Assembly (NCBI GenBank): GCA_905480235.1
Contig: CAJQPP010000077.1
Location: 1 to 58,627, forward strand
Origin: an uncultured Pirellulaceae bacterium
GTDB taxonomy: Bacteria > Planctomycetota > Planctomycetia > Pirellulales > Pirellulaceae
Direction: 5' to 3'
Length of the DNA: 58,627 nt
In this document: in pieces, positions 9,270 through 17,641 of the stretch
How positions within the stretch are numbered: position 1 is the stretch's first letter
Layout: each line of letters begins with the position of its first letter
Notes under the pieces: model-generated
Told to the model about the DNA's origin: nothing
The model's input: only the letters and a program-made list of their open reading frames with translations
Database searches by the model: none
Translations under genes and position numbers: made by a program

Positions 9270-10817
9270 ATGAGAAAATCAATCGCAATCCAAGTCTTGC
9301 TGGCCACACTTGTAAGTTTCTTGTCGGTCGAAAGAGCTTATTCCGATGATCTGAAAAAAGTCTTGGAAAGCCAAAATAAATGGGAAGAACTGAAAACGAC
9401 ACATGCAGGCGACTACCAGTACGTCGTTAAGTGGGAAGGATTTTCACCGACCGGGCGTGAGACGACAATTTTCGTCCGCAATAATCAGGTCATTGGCAGG
9501 AATTATAAGACGCTTACGAGCTGGGAAGAGGCCGACCCCAACGTGGTTCATGAAGCTTGGTCAGAAGTGACTGACGATCTGGGCTCCCATAAACAAGGAG
9601 CTCCACCCAAAACGCTCGACGCGGTTTACCAAGAGGCGATTAAAATCGCAGGGCGAAAGTTGGAAGACTATGAAAAGCGCTTCGTTACTTTTGATAACCG
9701 CGGCTTGCTATTAAAATGTTGTGTCGACGACGAGCGGATTGCCGATGACGGTTGTCGCGGAGTTGAATTGTCGAGCATTCGTTTTGCTGCCGAGGAACCT
9801 CAGCGTCGCGAGCGAGAGTTGCAGTTGACTGCAGAAAGTAACGGGCAGAATTTTCAGGTTCCCGTTGGCGGAACCATATCGGTTCAGCTCGAGGGTAATC
9901 GCACGACGGGATTTAGCTGGAATAACGCGACACAATCTGAAAACATCGAATTGGTTGGCGAGATCCAATACGCGGCAAAGGAATCTTTGCCGGGAAGTGG
10001 CGGTGTTGCGACGGCGAACTTTCGCGCAACCAAGGTGGGTAAGGCAACACTCGTTTTGGAGTACAAACGCTCCTTCGAAAACAAACCCGCTGCCAAGACA
10101 TTTCAGGTCACGATCGAGGTCCAGGAATCGGGTTCGGTGGACGAAGCCAAAAGAACCTATCAATCGCCCAACGGTAAGGAATTTCCCGCGTACTGGGGAG
10201 CGCCCCCGAAAATTCAAACCCGTGATTTGAGACCACTTCCGGGTGGATACGGCAAAGGCAGTGGCACGCTTGCCAGGTGGATTCAAGCTAATCTCGATAA
10301 CGAGCTTGGGTTAACCGTTAAGGATAACGGGCAGGATTTTCAGGTTCCCGTTGGTGGAATCATATCCGTTCAGCTCGAGGGCAATCGCACGACGGGATTT
10401 AGCTGGAACAACGCGACGAAATCTGAAACCATCGAAATGTTAGGGGAGATTCAATACGCGTCCAAGGAATCGCTGCCAGGAAGTGGCGGTGTTGCGACGG
10501 CGACTTTTCGCGCAACCAAGGTGGGTAAGGCAACGCTCGTTTTGGAGTACAAGCGTGTGTTCGAGAAAAAGCCTGCCGCTAAAACGTTTCAGGTTGCGAT
10601 CGAAGTGCAGGAGCAGGGTTCGGCGGACGAAGCCAAGAAAACCTATCAATCGCCCAATGGCAAAGATTTCCCCGTCCATTGGGGCGCGCCTCCCAAGATG
10701 CAAACCCGTGATTTACGTCCGCTTCCGGGTGGTTACGGCAAAGGCAGTGGCACGCTTGCCAAGTGGATTCAAGCCAATCTCGATGACGATGCAAAGGGTG
10801 GCAAACACGATAAATAA
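9270..10817 (+). CDS. Secreted protein with DUF6174-like domain and two tandem chagasin-type (I42) inhibitor units
   Basis: 515 residues with an N-terminal signal peptide (MRKSIAIQVLLATLVSFLSV). Residues about 30-165 resemble DUF6174 (YQYVVKWEGFSPTGRE...). Two copies of a 162-residue unit follow, exactly 486 bp apart and in frame. Each copy holds a chagasin/ICP domain with the three loop motifs of the inhibitor family: GNRTTGFSW (canonical NPTTGF), PGSGGVA (canonical GxGG) and a YKR(S/V)FE loop in place of RPW. Each copy then ends in a short C-terminal module (FP..WGAPP..QTRDLRPLPGGYGKGSGTLA.WI). Chagasins block papain-like cysteine proteases by wedging these loops into the active site. The function here is inferred as periplasmic or external inhibition of cysteine proteases; the loop-6 change may alter specificity. 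Confidence 0.85.
   Translation: MRKSIAIQVLLATLVSFLSVERAYSDDLKKVLESQNKWEELKTTHAGDYQYVVKWEGFSPTGRETTIFVRNNQVIGRNYKTLTSWEEADPNVVHEAWSEVTDDLGSHKQGAPPKTLDAVYQEAIKIAGRKLEDYEKRFVTFDNRGLLLKCCVDDERIADDGCRGVELSSIRFAAEEPQRRERELQLTAESNGQNFQVPVGGTISVQLEGNRTTGFSWNNATQSENIELVGEIQYAAKESLPGSGGVATANFRATKVGKATLVLEYKRSFENKPAAKTFQVTIEVQESGSVDEAKRTYQSPNGKEFPAYWGAPPKIQTRDLRPLPGGYGKGSGTLARWIQANLDNELGLTVKDNGQDFQVPVGGIISVQLEGNRTTGFSWNNATKSETIEMLGEIQYASKESLPGSGGVATATFRATKVGKATLVLEYKRVFEKKPAAKTFQVAIEVQEQGSADEAKKTYQSPNGKDFPVHWGAPPKMQTRDLRPLPGGYGKGSGTLAKWIQANLDDDAKGGKHDK
9841..10790 (+). repeat. In-frame tandem duplication, period 486 bp, inside the chagasin gene
   Basis: The stretch from 9841 is repeated from 10327 with high nucleotide identity (for example GGCAG.ATTTTCAGGTTCCC and CTTGCCA.GTGGATTCAAGC in both copies). 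The two copies run to about 10304 and 10790. High identity at synonymous positions indicates a fairly recent duplication or ongoing gene conversion. Confidence 0.9.
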
Positions 10818-11004
10818 ATTTCTAACCGTCGTAACAAGCGTTGACGGATCCGCTTGCCTTGGAGCAGCGGCAGCGGAGCCAGCAAAAATATGCTTGGGGC
10901 ATCCAGTGCTTAATCGGGAGGGTCTTCGATCGCGTTCCTCGGTTGAGGAGCTCCTTGTTATTCTCCAGCACCGGCCTAACGCCAGAAGTTCTTGCTGAAA
11001 AGGA

Positions 11005-11808
11005 CTACATCCGATGGGCTTCGCCGATGATCCAGCGGACCAGCGCGGTGACCGTAAAACCGCTTAGCATGAAAAAAAAGCAATACGGATTCCGGCAGTA
11101 TTGGATCATCGGTGCACGATTCAATTCATGCAGGGTGGCCATGTAGAGGAAGGTGCCCGAGCCCATCGCAAAGATACAGGCTTTGAAAATCGGTAGCCAA
11201 TCCGGTTGCAGTTCTCTAGCGACGCCCCCTAGGAGAAGGCCGAGTGGAGTCATCACGGCAAATGTCAGAAACAGCAGGACTGCTTGGCGGTGTGTCAATG
11301 TGCTGCGAACCATGTTTAATGCCAAGGCAAAGCCGGCGGTGCCTTTGTGCAAGATAATGGCAATGAAAATCAGATTGGCCTGCGCACCATCACTAACTCC
11401 CAAGGCAACGCCCAGAAAAAAAGAGGGAGCTGCGATCATTGCCGTCAGCAAAAGTGGAATGATGGCCGGTGCCGGTTCGTTTTCCGAAGAATCTATTGAC
11501 GTCGCTTTTTCATTAACCACCTGCCCCGCCAAGTGCTCAATTGCCAACAAAATAATGAAGGCCGCAACGGCGATGATGGAACCGATGGGGTAATCAACAT
11601 TTGGCAGAGCCTGACGAAAAATCGAAAATGACGAAGGCAGCATCATCAATAGAGACAACGCCAGAAACACTCCGGAAGCAAACGCTTCTCCACGTGGAAA
11701 CCCATCCGAAGTTCGAACTTTTTCAGGTTTCAGAAGCGGAAGAAAGCCGCCCGCAATGGCACTCAGTAAAATCGCCACCAGATAGAAAATCTGGATATTT
11801 GATAGCAC
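11005..11808 (-). CDS. ZIP-family divalent metal transporter
   Basis: 267 residues, about eight predicted membrane helices, the usual ZIP length and layout. The central helices carry the metal-path polar residues typical of the family (GVALGVSDGAQAN and then AIILHKGTAGFALAL, with His and Asp in TM4/TM5). A further GTFLYMATLHEL motif closes the C-terminal bundle. ZIP proteins import zinc, iron or manganese into the cytoplasm. The start is GTG at 11808, with GGAGACGGAAAC just upstream. The long His-rich loop seen in many ZIPs is replaced by a short acidic loop (NEKATSIDSSENEPAP). It reads convergently with the chagasin gene. Confidence 0.85.
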   Translation of the reverse strand: MLSNIQIFYLVAILLSAIAGGFLPLLKPEKVRTSDGFPRGEAFASGVFLALSLLMMLPSSFSIFRQALPNVDYPIGSIIAVAAFIILLAIEHLAGQVVNEKATSIDSSENEPAPAIIPLLLTAMIAAPSFFLGVALGVSDGAQANLIFIAIILHKGTAGFALALNMVRSTLTHRQAVLLFLTFAVMTPLGLLLGGVARELQPDWLPIFKACIFAMGSGTFLYMATLHELNRAPMIQYCRNPYCFFFMLSGFTVTALVRWIIGEAHRM

Positions 11809-11916
11809 GTTTCCGTCTCCGCGACTTTTCAGGATTCATTGAATATGTAGGGGAGATTAACGCCAATGAAACAAAAGGTAAATGGGATTGCCGGAATTCA
11901 TATCTTGTTTTCCGGT

Positions 11917-12276
11917 TTAGCGTTCGGCGCTTTGGAAAAATTCGACGTCGACCGCGCTGGTTGTTCGCATCACTTGAGGTTCATCGAATTGCGCGCGGTA
12001 GGCTTCGATGACTTTCTTTACGGCCGCTTTGTTGGCGTCCGTCTGCTCGTGTACTAAAACGACGACTTCGGTTTTTTGCCTCTCAATGCTCCCATCTGCA
12101 TTCCTCATCTGACCGTAGGCCGGATAAGCCGTCAGTCCCATAGGGAACTCTTTTGTGACGGTTTCCTTTAGGAACTCATCAAACTGAGCATCTGAGATTA
12201 CCCCGCCGCTAGGGATGTCCATACCGAAGTAAATCATGGTTTGAAGCCACTCTTCCACCGTCTTTTCTGTCATCAT
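11917..12276 (-). CDS. DUF3574-family protein
   Basis: 119 residues from the ATG at 12276; GAGGAG lies 8 nt upstream and settles the start. The whole protein matches the DUF3574 pattern: YFGMDIPSGGVISDAQFDEFL, FPMGLTAYPAYGQMRNADGS, then KTEVVVLVHE and a C-terminal helix. Members elsewhere are often periplasmic or lipoprotein-linked; this one has no signal peptide from the chosen start. No biochemical function is established for the family as far as I know. It stands alone between the ZIP gene and a divergent DUF1254 gene. Confidence 0.8.
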   Translation of the reverse strand: MMTEKTVEEWLQTMIYFGMDIPSGGVISDAQFDEFLKETVTKEFPMGLTAYPAYGQMRNADGSIERQKTEVVVLVHEQTDANKAAVKKVIEAYRAQFDEPQVMRTTSAVDVEFFQSAER

Positions 12277-12610
12277 TTGCGACTCCTCGTAATCATTGGC
12301 ACATACAAGATCTTTTACATCCGTAGCAAACAAGTTAACGATTGGTTTCGCTTCTTGCCAGCCTTAGATCAAGTCGTTCTTGGCACCTTGATGCTGAAGC
12401 TGTTGAGAGGCTTGCCTCACCTAAAAACTCAACCATGTCAGTATTCGGGAGCACGAAGTTGTTGGAAACGAAAGAGTTGACGGAACTCATTTTGGGCAGC
12501 AGGATCTATCAACAGGCGACCAGCGGGCGACAGCATGCCTGTGGATTAAACTTCACCGCTCCATTATTATGTGCCCAGTAAACACATTCAAAAAATCAAA
12601 GTGAGATTCC
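12277..12610. other. Divergent intergenic region
   Basis: It separates the divergent DUF3574 and DUF1254 genes and must hold both promoters. No operator-like palindrome stood out. Confidence 0.5.
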
Positions 12611-13714
12611 GTGCACCGATTGATGATTATTTCCGCTCTAGTACTCGCCGTTTCGTCAGCACTTTGCAACCACGTTGAGGCGAAACAGCTCGGCAGTGGC
12701 AGCAGTGAAGCGACGAAAGGCAGCGAGCCCACTCTGGTTCAGGTGGAGTCCGCAGAAATTACTCCCGTTACAGTCGAAAACTACGGTTTGGCCGAAAGCC
12801 AAGTCATCTTTTCCGATTATGTGAAGAAGATTGCCAAGGCTACGAACGGTGATGGTGTGGGTGAGATTATGCATCTTCGCAAGACGCCTGATCCGAAAGA
12901 CCGCACGATACTACGTATTAATTTTGACACGATTTATTCCTTCTTGATTTTGGATTTAACCAGCCCAGCGGTCATTGAGTTACCGGAGACAGGCGGGCGT
13001 TATCAAAGTGCTGAAGTGCTAGATGAGCAGCACTACATCCCCTTCGTTTTCACCAAACCGGGTCGTTATAAACTCACAGAACAGAACGTCGGTAGCCGTT
13101 ATGCAATTGTGATTTTTAGGACGCAAGTGAGTATTCAAGATCCGAGTGATATGGCCAAAGTCGCAGCGCTGCAGGATCGCATTAAATTGGAGCAGGCTGA
13201 TAAGGGGGAATACCGTCAGGCGAATGCGTGGGACATGAAAGAAATTTTAGCGTTGCGAAAGCAATACCAGGAGCGAGCTGTCAAAGAGGGGACGAAATCG
13301 GAGGATATGGCGGGCAAGAAAGGGGAGATTAGCGTCGATATGCATAATTTTGGCGTCGCAATTGGTTGGGGGGGGCTGACAAAAGAAGGCGCGGTTTACC
13401 TCTTTTTCCAAGAAGCCTCCGACGAACCCAAAACCTTGACACTGAAAGACGTTCCCACGGCCGATAATGCATTTTGGTCGATCACCGTTTATGACAGCGA
13501 TGGTTACCCGCATGGCGAACATTTCAACCTCAACAGTTCTTTTGCCAAATCCGGCTCAAATGGGGAAGTCATCGTGCATTTCGGTGGGGATCCCGAGCAG
13601 GATAATTTTTTAGAAATCTATCCCGATTGGACGGCAACCTTTCGTGTTTACTCGCCTCAGGAAGCTTACTTCGACGGTCAGTGGAAAGTGCCGGAACTTA
13701 AATCGGTGAAGTGA
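12611..13714 (+). CDS. Secreted DUF1254/DUF1214 domain protein
   Basis: 367 residues. A GTG start at 12611 or ATG at 12623 both leave a signal peptide (MIISALVLAVSSALCNHVEA). Residues about 50-180 match DUF1254 (ILRINFDTIYSFLILDLTSP is the conserved core). Residues about 240-360 match DUF1214 (NAFWSITVYDSDGYPHGEHF, NFLEIYPDWTATFRVYSPQ). Two-domain proteins of this kind are widespread in bacteria, usually exported, and have no firmly known reaction. A perfect 18-bp hairpin follows the gene at 13844-13888. Confidence 0.85.
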   Translation: MHRLMIISALVLAVSSALCNHVEAKQLGSGSSEATKGSEPTLVQVESAEITPVTVENYGLAESQVIFSDYVKKIAKATNGDGVGEIMHLRKTPDPKDRTILRINFDTIYSFLILDLTSPAVIELPETGGRYQSAEVLDEQHYIPFVFTKPGRYKLTEQNVGSRYAIVIFRTQVSIQDPSDMAKVAALQDRIKLEQADKGEYRQANAWDMKEILALRKQYQERAVKEGTKSEDMAGKKGEISVDMHNFGVAIGWGGLTKEGAVYLFFQEASDEPKTLTLKDVPTADNAFWSITVYDSDGYPHGEHFNLNSSFAKSGSNGEVIVHFGGDPEQDNFLEIYPDWTATFRVYSPQEAYFDGQWKVPELKSVK

Positions 13715-13843
13715 ATTTTGACCCATCTGAGTCACCACAAATCAATCGGATTGGTGCGAAACAGATGTAAACGCTCGTGGACGGTTACGACCTAGATTCG
13801 CAATAATCGAAAGCCAAGCGAACCAAATTAAACGGTATTTAAT

Positions 13844-13888
13844 ATCCGGGATCGAGAGGCGTAAGTAACACGCCTCTCGATCCCGGAT
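13844..13888. terminator. Perfect 18-bp inverted repeat with 9-nt loop
   Basis: ATCCGGGATCGAGAGGCG (13844-13861) is answered by CGCCTCTCGATCCCGGAT (13871-13888) with no mismatch. It lies 130 nt after the DUF1254 stop and 28 nt before the MYG1-family start. No U-run follows on either strand, so it may be a processing or stability hairpin, or a bidirectional transcription barrier, rather than a classic intrinsic terminator. Confidence 0.55.
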
Positions 13889-13916
13889 TGGCCTTAAAAC
13901 GAAATGTTATGTCTCC

Positions 13917-14792
13917 ATGACAATGCAACTCATTGTGACGCACCCTGGCGGAGCGCATAAAGATGATTTCCTTGCCTGTAGTCTCTTGGCTCATTTGCAT
14001 GGTGTATCTATCCAGCGACGCGAACCAACCGAAGATGATCTCGCAGATTCAACGGTTTGTGTCGTCGACGTTGGCGGTGTTCACGATCCTGAATTGAACA
14101 ACTTTGATCATCATCAGTTCCCCCGCGATGCTCCGCCGCTTTGTGCCCTGTCACTGGTGCTGCAAAGTATGGGGCTTTACGAGGACGCTTTGGCATTCTG
14201 CGCTTGGCTACGTCCTGCGGAATGGCTTGATACGTTAGGGCCGAACGAAACGGCGAAGCTGATGGGAATTCCGCTTAAAGCTCTGGGGGAGTTGAATTCG
14301 CCGCTCGACACGACGCTGCTTAACCGCTTTGCAAGCCAAACAGAGATCCATCCTGAAAGCGCCGTCTACCAAGTCATGTGCATGGTGGGTGAGGATATCG
14401 TTAACTACTTGCAGTCGTTACGTGGAAGATTGGATTACCTAAAAGTCCATGGTCAATATTGGACGATTGAAGCGAACGGTGAAAAGATTCAGGCCTTGTT
14501 CTTGGAAAAAAATGAGGTGATTTCCGAAGATCCCTCTTTCGGAGTTTATGCATTCATTGCGAGCGAGGGAAAAGAAAAAGAGATTCAGGCTTTGGTGTAC
14601 CCCGATCGGCGGGGCGATGGGTACGGGTTGACCCGTTACGACGATAGCCAGCGTTTGAATTTTTCTCAAATCGAATCACTCGACGGAGTGCGTTTCGCCC
14701 ACAAACGTGGATTTGTTGCCAAGGTTTCGACGACAGAGCCAGTTCGCCTCAAGGAACTGCTGGCGCTGGCCGTCGTGAAATCCGTTGACTGA
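13917..14792 (+). CDS. MYG1/UPF0160-family putative metal-dependent phosphohydrolase
   Basis: 291 residues, close to the family's usual length. The DHH-superfamily metal-binding motifs are visible: IVTHPGGAHKDDFLACSLL at the N-terminus (canonical HxGxxHxDE), VVDVGGV about 50-56, and NNFDHHQFP about 61-69. The C-terminal half has the MYG1 pattern YGLTRYDDSQ and GVRFAHKRGFVAKV. Eukaryotic MYG1 is a 3'-5' RNA exonuclease of nucleus and mitochondrion; bacterial members are uncharacterised but are expected to be Mn-dependent phosphoesterases. It starts at ATG 13917 or 13923. Confidence 0.85.
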   Translation: MTMQLIVTHPGGAHKDDFLACSLLAHLHGVSIQRREPTEDDLADSTVCVVDVGGVHDPELNNFDHHQFPRDAPPLCALSLVLQSMGLYEDALAFCAWLRPAEWLDTLGPNETAKLMGIPLKALGELNSPLDTTLLNRFASQTEIHPESAVYQVMCMVGEDIVNYLQSLRGRLDYLKVHGQYWTIEANGEKIQALFLEKNEVISEDPSFGVYAFIASEGKEKEIQALVYPDRRGDGYGLTRYDDSQRLNFSQIESLDGVRFAHKRGFVAKVSTTEPVRLKELLALAVVKSVD

Positions 14793-14888
14793 TTTCCATG
14801 AGCTTGGGGTTACGTCATCAATCCTCGATAGGGTCTGCTACATTGTCGACTGAGCCTGTTCCGCTACATCTACTTTAGAGAGCACTCC

Positions 14889-15521
14889 GTGTTACAAATC
14901 TCCATCGTCCCGGTCACTGAGTTCCAGCAAAATTGTTCCATTGTTTATGACGACCAAAGCAATGCAGCGGTAGTCGTCGATCCGGGGGGAGAGGTTGAGA
15001 AAATCGCCGCAGTTGTCGCAGAACTCGGTGTTACAGTCGAAGCGATTTGGCTTACTCACGGTCATTTGGATCATGCCGGTGGAGCCGAAGCTGCTAAACA
15101 GCAATTCGGTGTCGAAATCATCGGCTCCCATATTGCGGACAAAATCCTCTTGGACAACATCGAGATGGCCGCGGCCAGTTATGGTTTGACGGGAATGCAC
15201 AACGCCAGTCCAGATCGCTGGTTGGAGGAAGGCGATTCATTGAGTATTGGCGAACACAAATTCGAAGTCTTACACTGTCCCGGTCACGCGCCCGGGCACG
15301 TCGTCTTTGTTAATCACGCGAATAAATTTATCTTGATGGGAGACGTCCTTTTTCAGGGCTCCATTGGCAGAACCGATTTGCCCGGCGGCAATCATCAGGC
15401 ACTGCTCGATAGTATTTCGCAAAAGATCATGACGTTGGACGATGATTACCAATTTGTCTGTGGCCATTCGGCGCCATCGACCGTTGGTGCCGAGCGAAGT
15501 ACCAATCCGTATCTGCAATAG
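14889..15521 (+). CDS. MBL-fold metallo-hydrolase (glyoxalase II-like)
   Basis: 210 residues from a GTG start. The metal-binding motif THGHLDH is at 56-62, followed by HCPGHAPGH, GDVLFQGSIGRTDLPGG and CGHSAPSTVGAER, the full set of a compact glyoxalase-II/YcbL-type hydrolase. These enzymes hydrolyse thioesters such as S-lactoylglutathione, or related metabolites, with a dinuclear metal centre in the cytoplasm. It follows the MYG1 gene by about 100 bp on the same strand and may share its transcript. Confidence 0.9.
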   Translation: MLQISIVPVTEFQQNCSIVYDDQSNAAVVVDPGGEVEKIAAVVAELGVTVEAIWLTHGHLDHAGGAEAAKQQFGVEIIGSHIADKILLDNIEMAAASYGLTGMHNASPDRWLEEGDSLSIGEHKFEVLHCPGHAPGHVVFVNHANKFILMGDVLFQGSIGRTDLPGGNHQALLDSISQKIMTLDDDYQFVCGHSAPSTVGAERSTNPYLQ

Positions 15522-15625
15522 GGTTGTTCTTTAGAAAGCTGCCGGAGTAGCTAACGGTGGGGTGCGACGCATTTTAATGCGCAAATCGCTTAGACCCGTT
15601 ACGGGTAGCGGCATCAAGAGCGATG

Positions 15626-16258
15626 TTACTTGTCGCCAAATTGGGCGACCGCTTGATTGAACAAATGCACAACCGCTCTGCCGCTGATCGTTGTTTTTTC
15701 CACAAGCTCAAGAGCAATCATTTCGATGGCTTTGGAATGCGGTTCCTCGGCCAGCAAATATTCTGTCTTATCCAGAAGCCGTCGCTCCAGTTTTTCCAGT
15801 TGTCGCTGCGAAGTTGCTCGAGTCTGGGAAAGTAAGCGTTTCACGACTCGCAGATCCTGCCCGGCCCCTTTTTCACAGTACTGGCCGGTCACATGGGATT
15901 CCGCGACCATGCCGGCAAAGAAAATGAGTGCTTCGTCTTCCAACCAGTCTTTCGTGGGCTTGCTGCGACCTTTGCGGATATTACAGGCCCCCAAACGCAG
16001 TCCGCCGGTTGATAGGTTGGCGGCAGAAATCGTGACCTTTTGAATGGGTCGTCCGACGATGGTTGCCATCACGGCATGGCCGGCTTCGTGGTACGCCACC
16101 GAAAGTTGTTGGGGTTTTTCAGTATCTTCGTTCAGGGACACGCTTGAGCTCTGCGGGATAAGTGTTAGCCCCATGATACCACACGTACCTAGGTGACTTG
16201 GCGGGGAAGACCGCCTTTCAATCCAGCTTTGAATTTCAGTTATCATGGCGGTTGCCAA
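15626..16258 (-). CDS. Stand-alone FtsH-type (M41-like) peptidase domain protein
   Basis: 210 residues with the zinc-protease motif HEAGH at 57-61 in VAYHEAGHAVMA, then a VTISAANLSTGG segment and GAGQDLRVVKRLL. The Asp of GAGQDL takes the place of the third zinc ligand in FtsH. The AAA+ ATPase domain and membrane helices of FtsH are absent. Without an attached unfoldase it would need unfolded or small substrates, or a separate ATPase partner. The true start may be internal (the Met at residue 29). It is divergent from the diaminopropionate lyase gene. Confidence 0.8.
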   Translation of the reverse strand: MATAMITEIQSWIERRSSPPSHLGTCGIMGLTLIPQSSSVSLNEDTEKPQQLSVAYHEAGHAVMATIVGRPIQKVTISAANLSTGGLRLGACNIRKGRSKPTKDWLEDEALIFFAGMVAESHVTGQYCEKGAGQDLRVVKRLLSQTRATSQRQLEKLERRLLDKTEYLLAEEPHSKAIEMIALELVEKTTISGRAVVHLFNQAVAQFGDK

Positions 16259-16340
16259 GCCACTAGGAGATTGTGGGAAACTTGGTGATTGATGATGGAA
16301 GCGGTGAATTCAAAAGGTCCAAACGAAACAGGTTGCGGTT

Positions 16341-17552
16341 GTGGGACAGTGTCATCCAACAGGATCTTCCATTCCAACGAAACGCGAGCGAATTGCGGCG
16401 GTCTCGGCGGTTGCCAAAATCATTGACTGTGTCTCGAATACCGCTCGGCGGCAGCTTGATTTTCCGAACCTATCATCCTCGCTGAATGCCGAGAATATGC
16501 AGGCTGCCTGGGATGAAATTTCAAACTGGCCGGGTTACTCCCCAACTCCCCTGCACCGAATGCCTGATTTGGCGGAGCACTGTGGTGTAAGAGCCGTGTT
16601 GTACAAGGACGAATCTCATCGGTTTGGATTAGGGTCGTTTAAGGCGTTGGGAGGCGCTTACGCCGTTGCCAGATTGGTGAAACGACAGTCTGCCGCGGGC
16701 AAGGATCCGTCCGCACTAATCGTCACCACCGCCACCGATGGTAATCACGGGCGGTCAGTCGCATGGGGAGCACGACGATTGGGATGCACGGCCAAAATTT
16801 TCATCCACCAACACGTGAGTAAATCGCGCGAGCAAGCCATGCAGGCTTTGGGCGCCGATGTGATTCGTGTTGACGGGAATTACGATGCGTCTCTTGCAAC
16901 GTGCCGAAACGAAGCCGAGTCCCAGGGTTGGGAAATCGTCTCGGATACATCTTGGACCGGGTATCGAGAGGTGCCCCTCCGCGTCATGGCGGGGTACTCA
17001 GTACTGGCCCGCGAGCTGCTTGCACAGTTCGACGATTTGCGACCTAGCCATGCTTTTCTTCCCGTGGGGGTTGGTGGGATGGCGGGTGGTATCGTGGCCT
17101 CCCTGTGGCAGGAAATGGGAAAACAGCTTTGTAATATCATCTCGGTCGAATCCGATCGAGCGTCCTGCTTTCAAGCCAGTATTGCAGCCAATTCACCGAC
17201 TAAATTCGATATTGCGGAGGAAACGTTGATGGCAGGACTGTCCTGCGGCGAAGTATCCCAACTGGCTTGGGAAATTTTACAACCGACCTTGAGTCATTCC
17301 CTGACGATCACGGATGAAGCGGTGGCACCCTTGATGCGGCTATTGGGGCGAGGGCTGTTTGGTGGATTGCCGATCGAAGCGGGCGAATGCTCGACAGCAG
17401 GCTTAGCCGCCTTGTTGGCTGCCAAAAGAGATCCGGAATTATGGCGGGAATTGGGTTTGCGGAAAGACTCTATTGTGCTGTTGATTGGCACCGAAGGCGC
17501 GACCGATCCTGAACTCTACCAATCGATCATGAACGGTCCAAACACGACCTAA
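16341..17552 (+). CDS. Diaminopropionate ammonia-lyase-like PLP enzyme
   Basis: 403 residues, matching the roughly 400 of E. coli YgeX. The PLP lysine is Lys101 in GSFKALGG, preceded by VLYKDESHRFGLG. TTATDGNHGRSVAWGARRLG is the cofactor-phosphate/Asn region and GVGGMAGGI the glycine-rich phosphate loop. The family converts 2,3-diaminopropionate to pyruvate and two ammonia molecules. The first 50 residues are poorly family-like and the start is not supported by a clear Shine-Dalgarno sequence; the ATG at 16497 (MQAAWDEI) would still keep the fold. Confidence 0.85.
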   Translation: MGQCHPTGSSIPTKRERIAAVSAVAKIIDCVSNTARRQLDFPNLSSSLNAENMQAAWDEISNWPGYSPTPLHRMPDLAEHCGVRAVLYKDESHRFGLGSFKALGGAYAVARLVKRQSAAGKDPSALIVTTATDGNHGRSVAWGARRLGCTAKIFIHQHVSKSREQAMQALGADVIRVDGNYDASLATCRNEAESQGWEIVSDTSWTGYREVPLRVMAGYSVLARELLAQFDDLRPSHAFLPVGVGGMAGGIVASLWQEMGKQLCNIISVESDRASCFQASIAANSPTKFDIAEETLMAGLSCGEVSQLAWEILQPTLSHSLTITDEAVAPLMRLLGRGLFGGLPIEAGECSTAGLAALLAAKRDPELWRELGLRKDSIVLLIGTEGATDPELYQSIMNGPNTT

Positions 17553-17641
17553 GCAGATTTTATTTTTCTCAAAACAATCGTCATCGATCACGCATTAAAG
17601 AACCCATGCGGAATCGGAGACGATGTTTTGGGGCAATAACG

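Noticed and set aside
16292..16440. Alternative upstream reading frame (from ATG 16292) as the true N-terminus of the diaminopropionate lyase through a frameshift
   Set aside because: It would need a frameshift before the conserved region and gives no clear family match; the in-frame ATG at 16341 already yields the normal family length.
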